DNA of 64,000 bases from NCBI RefSeq assembly GCF_039696035.1, contig NZ_CP155567.1:2537001-2601000 (forward strand). Reading direction: 5' to 3'. Shown here in pieces: positions 28,592-37,470 of this stretch. Made by a program: the position numbers and the translations under genes. The notes under the pieces were generated by a model. The model saw only the letters and a list, made by a program, of their open reading frames with translations, did no database searches and was not told the DNA's origin. This stretch comes from Microbulbifer sp. SAOS-129_SWC. GTDB taxonomy: Bacteria > Pseudomonadota > Gammaproteobacteria > Pseudomonadales > Cellvibrionaceae. The number at the start of each line of letters is the position of its first letter. The first letter of the stretch is position 1.

Positions 28592-30886
28592 ATGCCGATA
28601 TTTCTGAGGTTTCTGCTGCTCGCGCTACTGCTCGCCGGTTGCGACAAGAACAATCCGCCCGATCAGGCGCAGGCAAACGCCGGCGCCGCGCCGGCAACGA
28701 ATGCGCCTTCCCCCGCCCCTGCTGCTGCCCCCGCGCCGGCAGTGACCGCGGCTACGGCCAAAAGCGCGCCCGGGCATGCCGAGTATGTCGGCGCTCGAGT
28801 TTGCGGGAGCTGCCACCAGCGGGAATTCCAGTCCTGGCACCAATCCGACCACGACATGGCGATGACACAGGCGACGACGGCCACCGTTGACGGTGACTTC
28901 GACAACGCCGAGTTCAACTACTTCGGCACCCGTTCTCGCTTCTATAAAAAGGGGGGAAAATTCTTCGTCCGTACCGACGGTGCGGACGGCGCGTTGCACG
29001 ACTACCCGATCGCCTACACCTTCGGCATCTATCCGCTGCAGCAGTACCTGGTGGCGTTTCCGGGCGGCCGCCTGCAGGCGCTGAGCATTGCCTGGGACAG
29101 CCGCAGCAAGTCAGACGGCGGCCAGCGCTGGTTCCACCTGAATCCGGACGAGCACATCGAACACGGCGATGAGCTGCACTGGACCGGGCGCAATTACAAC
29201 TGGAACTTCATGTGTGCCGACTGCCATTCCACCAACCTGCAGAAAAACTACGATCCCGTCAGCCGCAGCTACGATAGCCAATGGTCTGAAATCAATGTCG
29301 CCTGCGAAGCCTGCCACGGCCCCGGCGCGCGGCATGTCCAGTGGGCACAGAAACCCCACGGTAGCGGCGCGGACAAGGGCTTTGCGCAGTCCTTTGCTGC
29401 CCGCCGGCAGGCGGTCTGGAAAATGAACCCGGATACCGGCATCGCCGAATTACAGCGGCCGGCGCAGACGCAGATGGAGCTCGACACCTGCGCCCCCTGC
29501 CACGCCCGCCGCGCCACCCGCTTCCCCGGCGCCAGGCCCGGCGACCCGCTACTGGACCACTACAACCTGGCGCTGCTGGATCCGGGCCTCTACCACGCCG
29601 ACGGACAGATCGATGGCGAGGTCTATGTTTACGGTTCCTTCCTGCAAAGCAAAATGTACGCAGCCGGCGTGACCTGCAGTAACTGCCACAACCCGCACAG
29701 CCTCAAGGTGCGCGCACCGGGCAACGCCCTGTGCGGCCAGTGTCACCTGCCGTCGAAATTCGACACGCCCAAGCACCATTTTCACCCGGCCAACAGCAGT
29801 GGCGCCCAGTGCGTCAGCTGCCATATGCCAACCAAGACCTATATGCAGGTGGATGCGCGCCGCGACCACAGCTTCCGCATCCCGCGGCCGGACCTGTCCG
29901 ACAAGCTGCACACGCCCAACGCCTGCACCAGCTGCCACGCGGATAAATCCAATACCTGGGCGGCGCAGGTTCTGCGGAAAAAATTCGGCCCACCCACCCG
30001 CAGGCATTACGGCGAGGCCATCTACGCGGGCCGCCACGGCCTGCCGGGTGCAGAGGCCGCGCTGGTGCAGCTGATCGCCGATGAATCCCAGCCGGAAATC
30101 GCCCGCGCTACCGCGGTAAAACTGCTGCCGCGCTATCTCTCCGGGACCTCGGCGCAATTGCTGCAGGCCATTGCCCAGGGCGATAACGCCCTGCTGCAGC
30201 TGGGCCTGGCCCAGTCGCTGCAAGCGTTGCCGTCACAGGTGCGCTCGGCCCTGGCGATCCCCCTGCTTTACGAAAATGAGCGGGTGATCTCCACGCTCGC
30301 GGCCAGCGCGCTGGCCGGCACACGGATGGACCGCTTCCCGCAGGCTGTGCAGCAGAAATTCGCCACGGCACTGCGCGGCGCCATCGCCTCGGAAACCTTC
30401 ACCGCCGACCGCCCGGAATCACTGGCGAACCTGGCCGGAATCCGCGCCGCACAGGGCGATGTGGCGCGGGCCGCAGACCTCTATCAGCAGGCCATCTCGT
30501 TGGCGCCCGACTACATCCCCGCGTATGTCAATTTCGCCGACCTGTACCGTGCGAACGGCCACGAGCAGGACGCCGAATCACTGCTGCGCAGTGCCCTGCC
30601 CAAAGTCCGCAACAAAGCGCCGCTGCAGCACAGCCTTGGCCTGTCGCTGGTGCGGCAGCATCGCAACACCGAAGCCCTCGACTACCTGCGTGAGGCCGCG
30701 GAAAATCCGCACAGCACCGGCCGCTATATCTATGTCTATGCGATTGCGTTGCATTCCGCCGGCAGATCCACGGAGGCGCTGCAGGTGCTCGAGCAGGGGC
30801 TGGTACGTTTCCCCCACGACAGGGAAATGCTCCAGGCCCGCGCATCCATCAACCGTGAACTGGGTAATCCGCAGGCCGCACAATAG
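28592..30886 (+). CDS. Octahaem c-type cytochrome lipoprotein with TPR repeats
   Basis: This is a 764-residue lipoprotein (lipobox LLAGC) with an Ala/Pro-rich linker. It has eight CxxCH haem-binding motifs between residues about 70 and 460: CGSCH, CADCH, CEACH, CAPCH, CSNCH, CGQCH, CVSCH and CTSCH. This arrangement resembles cytochrome c554/octahaem family proteins. Residues about 470-600 form helical HEAT-like repeats and 610-764 contain TPR-like repeats (ADLYQQAISLAPDYIPAYVN and following). It should be anchored in the periplasm or outer membrane and pass electrons or act as a haem-based oxidoreductase. Start ATG 28592 is chosen for the lipoprotein signal. It is divergent from the HAD/sulfatase pair. 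Confidence 0.9.
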   Translation: MPIFLRFLLLALLLAGCDKNNPPDQAQANAGAAPATNAPSPAPAAAPAPAVTAATAKSAPGHAEYVGARVCGSCHQREFQSWHQSDHDMAMTQATTATVDGDFDNAEFNYFGTRSRFYKKGGKFFVRTDGADGALHDYPIAYTFGIYPLQQYLVAFPGGRLQALSIAWDSRSKSDGGQRWFHLNPDEHIEHGDELHWTGRNYNWNFMCADCHSTNLQKNYDPVSRSYDSQWSEINVACEACHGPGARHVQWAQKPHGSGADKGFAQSFAARRQAVWKMNPDTGIAELQRPAQTQMELDTCAPCHARRATRFPGARPGDPLLDHYNLALLDPGLYHADGQIDGEVYVYGSFLQSKMYAAGVTCSNCHNPHSLKVRAPGNALCGQCHLPSKFDTPKHHFHPANSSGAQCVSCHMPTKTYMQVDARRDHSFRIPRPDLSDKLHTPNACTSCHADKSNTWAAQVLRKKFGPPTRRHYGEAIYAGRHGLPGAEAALVQLIADESQPEIARATAVKLLPRYLSGTSAQLLQAIAQGDNALLQLGLAQSLQALPSQVRSALAIPLLYENERVISTLAASALAGTRMDRFPQAVQQKFATALRGAIASETFTADRPESLANLAGIRAAQGDVARAADLYQQAISLAPDYIPAYVNFADLYRANGHEQDAESLLRSALPKVRNKAPLQHSLGLSLVRQHRNTEALDYLREAAENPHSTGRYIYVYAIALHSAGRSTEALQVLEQGLVRFPHDREMLQARASINRELGNPQAAQ

Positions 30887-30911
30887 GCAACACACGCGTG
30901 CCCGGTGCCGC

Positions 30912-31922
30912 TCAGTCGGCCGGGCCCCCGCGGTGCTCACGCCGCCAGTCCCGTGGCGAGCATCCCGTCCAGCGCTTGAAATTGCGGCTGAAGATGGCCA
31001 CATCCGCGTAGCCGAGATTGAGCGCCAGATCGGTAATCGACAGCCGGCCGTGCTGCAGTTGGCGCTGGGCAATTTCCATTCGGGTATGCTGCAACAAGTC
31101 GCGAAACGTGGTGCCCTGCGCCTGCAGGCGTTTCTGCAAAACCCTTGCCTGTACATTCAGCCCTGCGGCGACACGCTCCACGCTGCACTCACCACTCGGC
31201 AACAGGTTGGCAATGAGATGGCGCACCTGCGCCTGCAGGTTTCCCGGATAGAGCGACTCCAGCAATCTGATCCGTTGCTGGAAATGTTCCCGCAACAACT
31301 CCTCGTCGTAGCGGGGCTTTCTCTCCGTCCAGCTGAGCGGAAAGCTGACGCCGGCGAAATGGCTGGCGAAAACCAGGTGTCCGGCAAAGCGCTGCGAATG
31401 CCAGTGCGCGCCTGCCGGCTCCGCTTGCGGCAGGTGAATTTTCAGCTGCGCACTTTCCGTATCGATCATCCGCGCGACCGAATTGAACGCCTGCCCGGCA
31501 CTCAACTGCACCAGCTGGGAGAGGCCGCTGGCATTGGTGAAATCGAACCCCAGCTGCAACTCGATCAGGTCGCCGTGTGGTACCTGATCGACGTGCACAC
31601 CATAGGCGTGCAGACTGATGTGCTGGTTCGCATAGCGCAGTGCCGCGCCGAGCGTCTCCTGCTGGCGAATTGACAGGGCAATCTCCCCCAGAGCCAGAAC
31701 GCTTTGCCCGGACGCCAGCCGCAGGCCGAACATCGGCTCCGCGCAGGCAGTCGCCGCCCTATCCAGCAGGTCGGCAAGGCGGGTGTAGGACACATAGGTA
31801 TTGGGGTCGCGCAGCTGCGCACTGCTGAATCCACACTGCCGCAACAGTTCGGCCGGGTTCTGCCCCAACTGGCTGACCAGCAGTTCAAACCCCTCAATTG
31901 CCCCACTTCGAATCAGGAACAT
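30912..31922 (-). CDS. AraC family transcriptional regulator (OruR/ArgR-like, ABD domain)
   Basis: This is a 336-residue regulator. Residues about 10-190 form the arabinose-binding-domain-like N-terminal region found in OruR/Cah-type regulators (GFELLVSQLGQNPAELLRQC, then a stretch ending in the NQHISLHAYGVHVDQ region). The C-terminal double HTH covers about 235-330 (VAAGLNVQARVLQKRLQAQG and ITDLALNLGYADVAIFSRNF). The Met at 31922 is preferred because GGGGAG precedes it; an in-frame Met five codons upstream is less well placed. It is divergent from the SDR/cupin/acyl-CoA ligase genes with a tandem operator-like repeat between them, and is therefore their likely activator. Confidence 0.9.
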   Translation of the reverse strand: MFLIRSGAIEGFELLVSQLGQNPAELLRQCGFSSAQLRDPNTYVSYTRLADLLDRAATACAEPMFGLRLASGQSVLALGEIALSIRQQETLGAALRYANQHISLHAYGVHVDQVPHGDLIELQLGFDFTNASGLSQLVQLSAGQAFNSVARMIDTESAQLKIHLPQAEPAGAHWHSQRFAGHLVFASHFAGVSFPLSWTERKPRYDEELLREHFQQRIRLLESLYPGNLQAQVRHLIANLLPSGECSVERVAAGLNVQARVLQKRLQAQGTTFRDLLQHTRMEIAQRQLQHGRLSITDLALNLGYADVAIFSRNFKRWTGCSPRDWRREHRGGPAD

Positions 31923-31971
31923 GGTCTCCCCGCGCATGACTCAGAGGCGACGGAAACCGGCCACCCCGCTA

Positions 31972-32010
31972 TTCGCAAATAATCAACTTATGTTCGCAAA
32001 AGATCAAGTT
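31972..32010 (+). promoter_or_regulatory. Tandem direct repeat, candidate AraC-type operator
   Basis: TTCGCAAATAATCAACTT (31972-31989) and TTCGCAAAAGATCAAGTT (31993-32010) agree at 15 of 18 positions and are spaced 21 bp start to start, two helical turns. This is the usual geometry for two AraC-type monomers on one DNA face. It lies in the divergent promoter region about 50 bp from the regulator start and about 85 bp from the epimerase start. Confidence 0.6.
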
Positions 32011-32093
32011 GAGATTTCGCGCTATCCATAGACTGCAATCAACGGCAATCCACGCCACCACCAGAACAATAAAAAATGTACCGGAGTAACGCG

Positions 32094-33077
32094 ATGAAGA
32101 GAGTGTTTGTAACCGGCGCCGGCGGCTTTATTGGCCGTCACCTGGTTGAGCAGCTGCTCGAGCGAGGCTGCCAGGTCACCGCGCTGATGCTGCCCGGCGA
32201 GCCGGTGCCCGCCCGCTGGAGCGGACAGGTCCGTGTCGTCACCGGCGACGTTCGCCGCCTCGACGAACGCGCCGATGCAATCGGTGAGATAGACACCATC
32301 TTCCATCTCGCCGCCGTGGTAAGTGACTGGGGCTCCCGCCAGGCACATGTCGACACCACCGTGCGCGGTACCGAGCAGGCCATCCAGCTGGCGCTCAGAT
32401 GGGATGCGCGCTTCGTCGTCACCACCAGCGTCGCCGCCTTCGGCAGCGCCCTGGGCTCCGGTGTGCTGACGGAAGATACGCCGCGCGGCGTGCCCGCTTC
32501 CAGTTACGAATTCGCCAAGCAACAGCAGGAAGACGTGACCCTGCGCGCCGTGCGTGAACACCACCTGAGAGCAGTGATCATCCGGCCGGCCAACGTCTAC
32601 GGTGTCGGCAGTGTCTGGGTGAACCGCTTCCGCGATTTTCTTGCTGGCCGCAAGCCGTCCCTCCTCGGGCGCGGCAACTGGGATGCGGGACTGGTGCACG
32701 TGCGCAACCTGGTCGACGCGCTGCAGCTGGCGGCGATACGCGACAATGTCGCCAACGGCGAAATCTTTGTGATTTCCGATGGCCATGGCGTCACCTGGAA
32801 AGAGTACCTCGATACCCTCGCCCGCACGCTGGCCCTGCCCGCCCCCAAAAGCATTCCCAACAGCGCAGCGCGCCTGCTCGCGCCGGTATTCGAGTTTTTT
32901 GGTCATCTGCTCAAGATGAAAAAAGCCCCCCCGGTTACCCGTCTCGCCTATCGACTGACCGGTGTAACCAGCACGTTTGATAACCACAAGGCAAAAACGA
33001 TCCTCGGCTATCGCCCTTCCGTTTCACTGGATGAGGCGATGCAGGAAATACGTCGGGCTTATTGTCAGGCGCAATAG
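32094..33077 (+). CDS. NAD-dependent epimerase/dehydratase family protein (extended SDR)
   Basis: This is a 327-residue extended short-chain dehydrogenase. The Rossmann dinucleotide motif is GAGGFIG (residues about 8-14), DTIFHLAAVVSDWG is the following strand region, catalytic Tyr and Lys are in SSYEFAKQQ (YxxxK), and the IIRPANVYG segment follows. Similar members act on sterol, lignan or sugar substrates (3-beta-hydroxysteroid dehydrogenase/isomerase-like), so NAD-dependent oxidation of a hydroxyl group is the safest statement. ATG 32094 is chosen because GGAG precedes it; a Met six codons upstream has none. It is the first of four co-directional genes. Confidence 0.85.
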   Translation: MKRVFVTGAGGFIGRHLVEQLLERGCQVTALMLPGEPVPARWSGQVRVVTGDVRRLDERADAIGEIDTIFHLAAVVSDWGSRQAHVDTTVRGTEQAIQLALRWDARFVVTTSVAAFGSALGSGVLTEDTPRGVPASSYEFAKQQQEDVTLRAVREHHLRAVIIRPANVYGVGSVWVNRFRDFLAGRKPSLLGRGNWDAGLVHVRNLVDALQLAAIRDNVANGEIFVISDGHGVTWKEYLDTLARTLALPAPKSIPNSAARLLAPVFEFFGHLLKMKKAPPVTRLAYRLTGVTSTFDNHKAKTILGYRPSVSLDEAMQEIRRAYCQAQ

Positions 33078-33125
33078 AGCCCGTCCGCCGTTCAATCCAA
33101 CAACCAACAACAGCAGGTGAGAAAA

Positions 33126-33632
33126 ATGGTCCTTCCCGTTCCGATCCATCCCCAGGACGCGCTCCTGACACTCGACACCAGCAAGCTTCCGCTGATCAAG
33201 GATGCCCTGCCCGGCGTGCATATCTACCCGTGCTTTCTCGATCCGGAAAATGGCGTCTGGGTGCTGCGCGTCCTGTTTGAACCGGGCACCACACTGCCGA
33301 AACATTTCCATACCGGGCCCGTGCACCTCTACACCATGTCGGGCAGCTGGCACTACGTGGAGTACCCGGACCAGGTGCAGACTCCGGGCAGCTATCTGTA
33401 TGAACCCGGCGGTTCCATTCACCAGTTCCACGTGCCGGTGGAAAACACCGAGCCAACCGATACCTTTATGGTCGTGATCGGTGCGAATATCAATTTCGAC
33501 GCCGACGGCAACTTTATGAACGTCATGGACGCCGGCTGGATCGAGATGATGATTCAGGAAGTGGCAAAAGCCCAGGGTGTGGTGCCGCGCTACATCAAGC
33601 CGACATCCGGCGCGGGCTATTCCGACGAATAA
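33126..33632 (+). CDS. Cupin-domain protein, 2,4'-dihydroxyacetophenone dioxygenase-like
   Basis: This is a 168-residue single cupin. Motif 1 is in LPKHFHTGPVHLYTMSG (ligand His residues of HFH and the downstream VH) and motif 2 in EPGGSIHQFHVP. Length and the paired histidines match the 2,4'-dihydroxyacetophenone dioxygenase-like family, non-haem Fe enzymes that cleave a C-C bond next to a carbonyl; many members are uncharacterised. The start at 33126 follows AGGTGAG. It lies 48 bp after the epimerase gene and before a second SDR, so a combined oxidation/cleavage pathway is suggested. Confidence 0.8.
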   Translation: MVLPVPIHPQDALLTLDTSKLPLIKDALPGVHIYPCFLDPENGVWVLRVLFEPGTTLPKHFHTGPVHLYTMSGSWHYVEYPDQVQTPGSYLYEPGGSIHQFHVPVENTEPTDTFMVVIGANINFDADGNFMNVMDAGWIEMMIQEVAKAQGVVPRYIKPTSGAGYSDE

Positions 33633-33755
33633 ACGCGTATGCCCTCTCAACCGAGGGGGCAGCGTACCGGCCCCTCTTTGCAACAATCTCTTCCCCAGCA
33701 GAGGCTATGCCCGCAGCGGCCGGCCAGATCTGTGGATGTACAGGGTGAATTGAAC

Positions 33756-34592
33756 ATGAACAACTGGAAATACGGCTGCCCGCAAGTGGCGTTTGTCTCC
33801 GGCGGCGGCAGCGGTATCGGCCTGAACCTGAGCCGCGCACTACTGCAGGATGGCGCCAGCGTGGCGATATTCGACCTCGCTGTCAGCGACGCACTGTTGG
33901 TCGAGCTACGCCAACTCTGCCGCAACGGCCAGCGCGTGAAATCCTATACCGTCGACATCACCGATCCCGAAGCAGTCGACGAAGCCATGAACCGCGCCGC
34001 AGCGGAACTTGGCGCGCCGGATTTTGCCGTCAATTGCGCTGGCATCCTGCGTACGGCGGTTTTCAGCGCACTGCGCTATGAGACGTTCGAGCTCACCGTG
34101 CGCGTCAACCTGATTGGCAGCAGGAATTTTGCCGCCGGCGCACTCCGGCATATGCAGCCCGGCGGCCACCTCGCCCTGACAGCCTCACTGGCGGGCATCT
34201 GCGGCAGCTATACGCACGCCGCCTATTCGGCCTCCAAGTTTGGCGTAGTGGGCCTGGCGGAGGTCTTGCGTACCGAACTCAAGCCGCAGGGCATCCATGT
34301 CTCGGTCATTTGCCCCGGCGAAATTCAGACGCCGATGCTCGCCGAAGAGCGCAAAGTGGGCAGCCCGGTGACCGAACTGGTGAACGAATTTGCCGGCGTA
34401 ATGCCGGTAGACAAAGCGGTACAGGGGATCCTCAAGGGCCTGCGCCAGCGCCAGTACATGATTACCCCGGGATTCCGTGCCCGGCTTACGCGCGCCCTCG
34501 CCAGAAAGGCCACCACCCTTTTTCACTGGATCGTGGACGGCAAAGTCGCGCAGGGGCTCGCGCTGGAAAGGAGAAAGGCCGGCAACGCGTAA
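33756..34592 (+). CDS. SDR family oxidoreductase
   Basis: This is a 278-residue classical short-chain dehydrogenase. It has the cofactor motif GGGSGIG (about residues 16-22), NCAG (NAG-type motif), the catalytic Ser region LALTASLAGICG and the YSASK Tyr/Lys motif, followed by PGEIQTPM. It should interconvert an alcohol and a ketone with NAD(P). ATG 33756 is used because the glycine motif follows directly; the frame extends 39 codons further without similarity. It sits 123 bp after the cupin gene and 157 bp before the acyl-CoA ligase gene, with a strong hairpin in the latter gap. Confidence 0.9.
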   Translation: MNNWKYGCPQVAFVSGGGSGIGLNLSRALLQDGASVAIFDLAVSDALLVELRQLCRNGQRVKSYTVDITDPEAVDEAMNRAAAELGAPDFAVNCAGILRTAVFSALRYETFELTVRVNLIGSRNFAAGALRHMQPGGHLALTASLAGICGSYTHAAYSASKFGVVGLAEVLRTELKPQGIHVSVICPGEIQTPMLAEERKVGSPVTELVNEFAGVMPVDKAVQGILKGLRQRQYMITPGFRARLTRALARKATTLFHWIVDGKVAQGLALERRKAGNA

Positions 34593-34652
34593 GCCGTTAC
34601 GGCCGGCACGCTGCTCGGCGCGCCCGCGTGGCATTTGCGGAGCAACAACGAC

Positions 34653-34687
34653 GGCAGCGGCGGTGCACAGTGCGCACCGCCGCTGCC
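34653..34687 (+). promoter_or_regulatory. Strong intercistronic hairpin
   Basis: GGCAGCGGCGGTGC (34653-34666) and GCACCGCCGCTGCC (34674-34687) form a perfect 14-bp stem with a 7-nt loop, between the SDR and acyl-CoA ligase genes. It lacks a T run, so it is more likely an mRNA-stabilising or processing element than a full terminator. Confidence 0.45.
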
Positions 34688-34749
34688 TGCCCCTTACTGA
34701 ATAATATTGACCGGCGGCACTGACCGGTGTGTCGCTCCCGGAGAATGCC

Positions 34750-36324
34750 ATGACAAACCATGGACTCAATGAAGCCTTCCCCAACCTGGCGGCCTTTATC
34801 GAGCGCAGCCTGGATACTTTTGCGGATCGGCCGGCCTATCACTGCCTCGGGCAGACACTGACTTTCGCTGCCATCGAGGAACAATCACGGTATCTGGCCC
34901 AGTGGCTGCTTGGCGAGGCCGGGTTGCAGCCCGGCGATCGTATCGCTATCCAGCTGCCCAACATCGCCCAATACCCGATCGCCGCTTACGCAGCGCTGCG
35001 CGCCGGGCTCGTTATCGTCAATACCAACCCGCTGTACACACCGCGGGAAATGCAGCACCAGTTTTCCGATTCCGGCGCGCGCGCACTGGTGATCCTTGCA
35101 GACTATATCGATAAATTTACCCGCATCGCCACTGACACCGCGATCGAAAAGGTGATCGTCACCGGCGCCGCCGAACTGCGCGGCGAAATGGTCGACGCAC
35201 CCGCTGACTACATCAGTTTCACCGATGCCCTGGCGCAAGGCAGCCGCCTGCCGGCGATTGCGCAGAGCTCCGCACAGCGCCATGATATTGCCGTACTGCA
35301 ATACACCGGCGGCACTACCGGCGTGGCCAAAGGCGCCTGCCTGACGCACGCCAACCTGCTCGCCAACGCGGCACAGGTACAGCAGGTGATATCCGGGCGC
35401 TGCAACGCAGCAGAGGAAATCTTCGTCTGCCCGCTACCGCTCTATCACATCTACGCCTTTACCGTGAATATGCTGACATTTGCCAGTATGGGCAGCCTGA
35501 ACATCCTGATTCCAAACCCCCGGGATCTGGACAGCTTTATCGATACGATTGCGCCTTTTCCGTTCACCGGCTTCGCCGGCATCAATACACTGTTCGCCGG
35601 CCTCAGCCGTCATCCGGCCTTCCAGCAACTGGACTTCAGTCACCTGAAGATAACTTTCTCCGGCGGTACGGCGCTGACCAGCAGCGCCGCAGAACTCTGG
35701 CATTCGGTAACCGGTTGCCGGGTAACGGAAGGCTGGGGCCTCTCGGAAACCTCACCGGTGGTGACACTGAACAGATTCGGCAGCGAAGAGCCGGGTTCGG
35801 TCGGTGCGCCGCTCGGCGGGACTGAAGTACAGGTATGGGGACCGAACCAGCAACCGCTTGCGCATGGCGAAGCCGGCGAACTGGTGGTCCGCGGCCCCCA
35901 GGTGATGCGCGAATACTGGCAGCGGCCGGAGGATACCGCCAAAGCCATGCACAATGGTTTTTTCAAGACCGGCGATATCGGCCTGGTGCAGGACAATGGC
36001 AATATCCGCATTGTCGACCGGTTGAAGGATATGATTATCGTCTCCGGCTTTAACGTCTACCCGAACGAAGTGGAGGATGTGCTGTGCAGCCACCCGCAGG
36101 TACGCGAAGCTGCGGTTGTGGGAATGCACAGCGCGCACAGCGGAGAAAGCGTATGCGCCCACCTGGTGGTGGATGGGGAGATCGAAGACTCTGCAATTAC
36201 CGAATTTTGCCGCGAGCACCTCACCGCCTACAAACTGCCGAAGAAAATTGTAAGACATCGGGAGCTGCCCAAATCCACCGTCGGTAAAATCCTGCGGCGG
36301 ACACTGCGCAGCGGAGACCATTAA
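34750..36324 (+). CDS. Fatty acyl-CoA/AMP-dependent ligase
   Basis: This is a 524-residue member of the ANL (AMP-binding) superfamily. The P-loop-like motif is YTGGTTGVAKGA, the A5-type motif GWGLSETSP, and the adenylation-core end is KTGDIGLVQDNGNIRIVDRLKDMI followed by GFNVYPNEVE. The catalytic lysine region is PKSTVGKILRRTLR at the C-terminus. Length and motifs match long-chain-fatty-acid-CoA ligases (FadD-like), giving an acyl-CoA from a carboxylic acid, CoA and ATP; aromatic acids cannot be excluded. Start ATG 34750 after CCCGGAG. It closes the cupin/SDR gene set. Confidence 0.9.
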   Translation: MTNHGLNEAFPNLAAFIERSLDTFADRPAYHCLGQTLTFAAIEEQSRYLAQWLLGEAGLQPGDRIAIQLPNIAQYPIAAYAALRAGLVIVNTNPLYTPREMQHQFSDSGARALVILADYIDKFTRIATDTAIEKVIVTGAAELRGEMVDAPADYISFTDALAQGSRLPAIAQSSAQRHDIAVLQYTGGTTGVAKGACLTHANLLANAAQVQQVISGRCNAAEEIFVCPLPLYHIYAFTVNMLTFASMGSLNILIPNPRDLDSFIDTIAPFPFTGFAGINTLFAGLSRHPAFQQLDFSHLKITFSGGTALTSSAAELWHSVTGCRVTEGWGLSETSPVVTLNRFGSEEPGSVGAPLGGTEVQVWGPNQQPLAHGEAGELVVRGPQVMREYWQRPEDTAKAMHNGFFKTGDIGLVQDNGNIRIVDRLKDMIIVSGFNVYPNEVEDVLCSHPQVREAAVVGMHSAHSGESVCAHLVVDGEIEDSAITEFCREHLTAYKLPKKIVRHRELPKSTVGKILRRTLRSGDH

Positions 36325-36441
36325 TCCGACGGATAATAAAGGGGACCGGGTGAATAACCCTATTGCCGGCTGGCACGTCAGCACCATAAAAAATTCACGC
36401 CATTTACTCGGCCCGGCGCATCTTCTTCTATCCTTGCAGGC

Positions 36442-37470
36442 ATGACCAGCCTGATCCGCGCCGCGACATTGCAGGGCTATGCCGACCTGGTGACCCGACT
36501 GAACGGAGATCCGGATGCCCTGCTGCGGCGCGTGCACATCAATCCCAACACTCTGCATGAACTCGATGGTGTCATCTCACTGCAGGCGCACTTGCGCCTG
36601 CTGGAAGAGACGGCGCGGGAGCTGCAGTGCGCGGATTTCGGCCTGCGCCTGGCAGAGTGCCAGGACCTGATGGTGCTCGGTCCGCTGGCCGTGGCCGCAC
36701 TCGGGGAAAAAGATGCCCGTGCCGCCCTGCTAAAAATATCCGAACTGATGCACTTCCACTCCCCGGGTCTCGCCATGAAAGTGCAACCGAACCACCAACC
36801 CGGTATTGCGCGGCTGGATTTTGAGCTCAGGATTCACGCGCTCGAATACCGCCAGTTTATCGAGTGCGCACTCGGCGTCGCGCAGAAGGCCGTACAGATG
36901 CTGTGCGGTGATCACTATCGCCCCCATCGCGTGCTGCTCGATTTTTCCTCGCCGCTGCCGCAGGCATGCTACCAGCAGTATTTCAGCGCCCCGGTTTATC
37001 CCGACGCCGGCCACAACGCACTGGAATTTTCTGACGACGGCCTGTCCCAACCGCTGCCGCGGAACGAACACGCCATGAACAATGTAATGGAGCAGTTCGT
37101 GCGCGACACCATCGGCGAGCGCAGTATGGAGCTGGTGGAGCGGGTAAGACTGCTGATTATGTCGCTGCTGCCCACCGGGCGCTGTTCCCTGAAAATCGTC
37201 GCACTACAGCTGGGCTTCAATCCCCGCACCTTGCAGCGGCGGCTGGCAGAAGAGTCGGTAAGCTTCCAGCAGCTGGCCGATCAGCTGCGGCGCCAGTGTG
37301 CCGAGAACTTTCTGGCCGAAGTCGATATGCCACTGGTACAGGTGGCCGGCCTGATCGGCTACACCGATCAGAGTTCCTTCAACCGCGCCTGCCAGCGCTG
37401 GTTTGACGCTACACCGCAACAATACCGCGAACAACTGAGCGCCACGGCGCGCACATTGATAAGGCGCTAG
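36442..37470 (+). CDS. AraC family transcriptional regulator (OruR-like)
   Basis: This is a 342-residue regulator with the same two-part layout as the one at 30912-31922: an N-terminal ABD-like region (about residues 15-195, with LQGYADLVTRLNGDPDALLRR near the start) and a C-terminal double HTH (about 240-335, VALQLGFNPRTLQRRLAEE and QVAGLIGYTDQSSFNRACQRW). The two flank the epimerase/cupin/SDR/ligase set and are clearly homologous in architecture, though not near-identical. The start has no strong ribosome binding site. One regulator may sense the substrate and the other an intermediate; this is inference. Confidence 0.88.
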   Translation: MTSLIRAATLQGYADLVTRLNGDPDALLRRVHINPNTLHELDGVISLQAHLRLLEETARELQCADFGLRLAECQDLMVLGPLAVAALGEKDARAALLKISELMHFHSPGLAMKVQPNHQPGIARLDFELRIHALEYRQFIECALGVAQKAVQMLCGDHYRPHRVLLDFSSPLPQACYQQYFSAPVYPDAGHNALEFSDDGLSQPLPRNEHAMNNVMEQFVRDTIGERSMELVERVRLLIMSLLPTGRCSLKIVALQLGFNPRTLQRRLAEESVSFQQLADQLRRQCAENFLAEVDMPLVQVAGLIGYTDQSSFNRACQRWFDATPQQYREQLSATARTLIRR

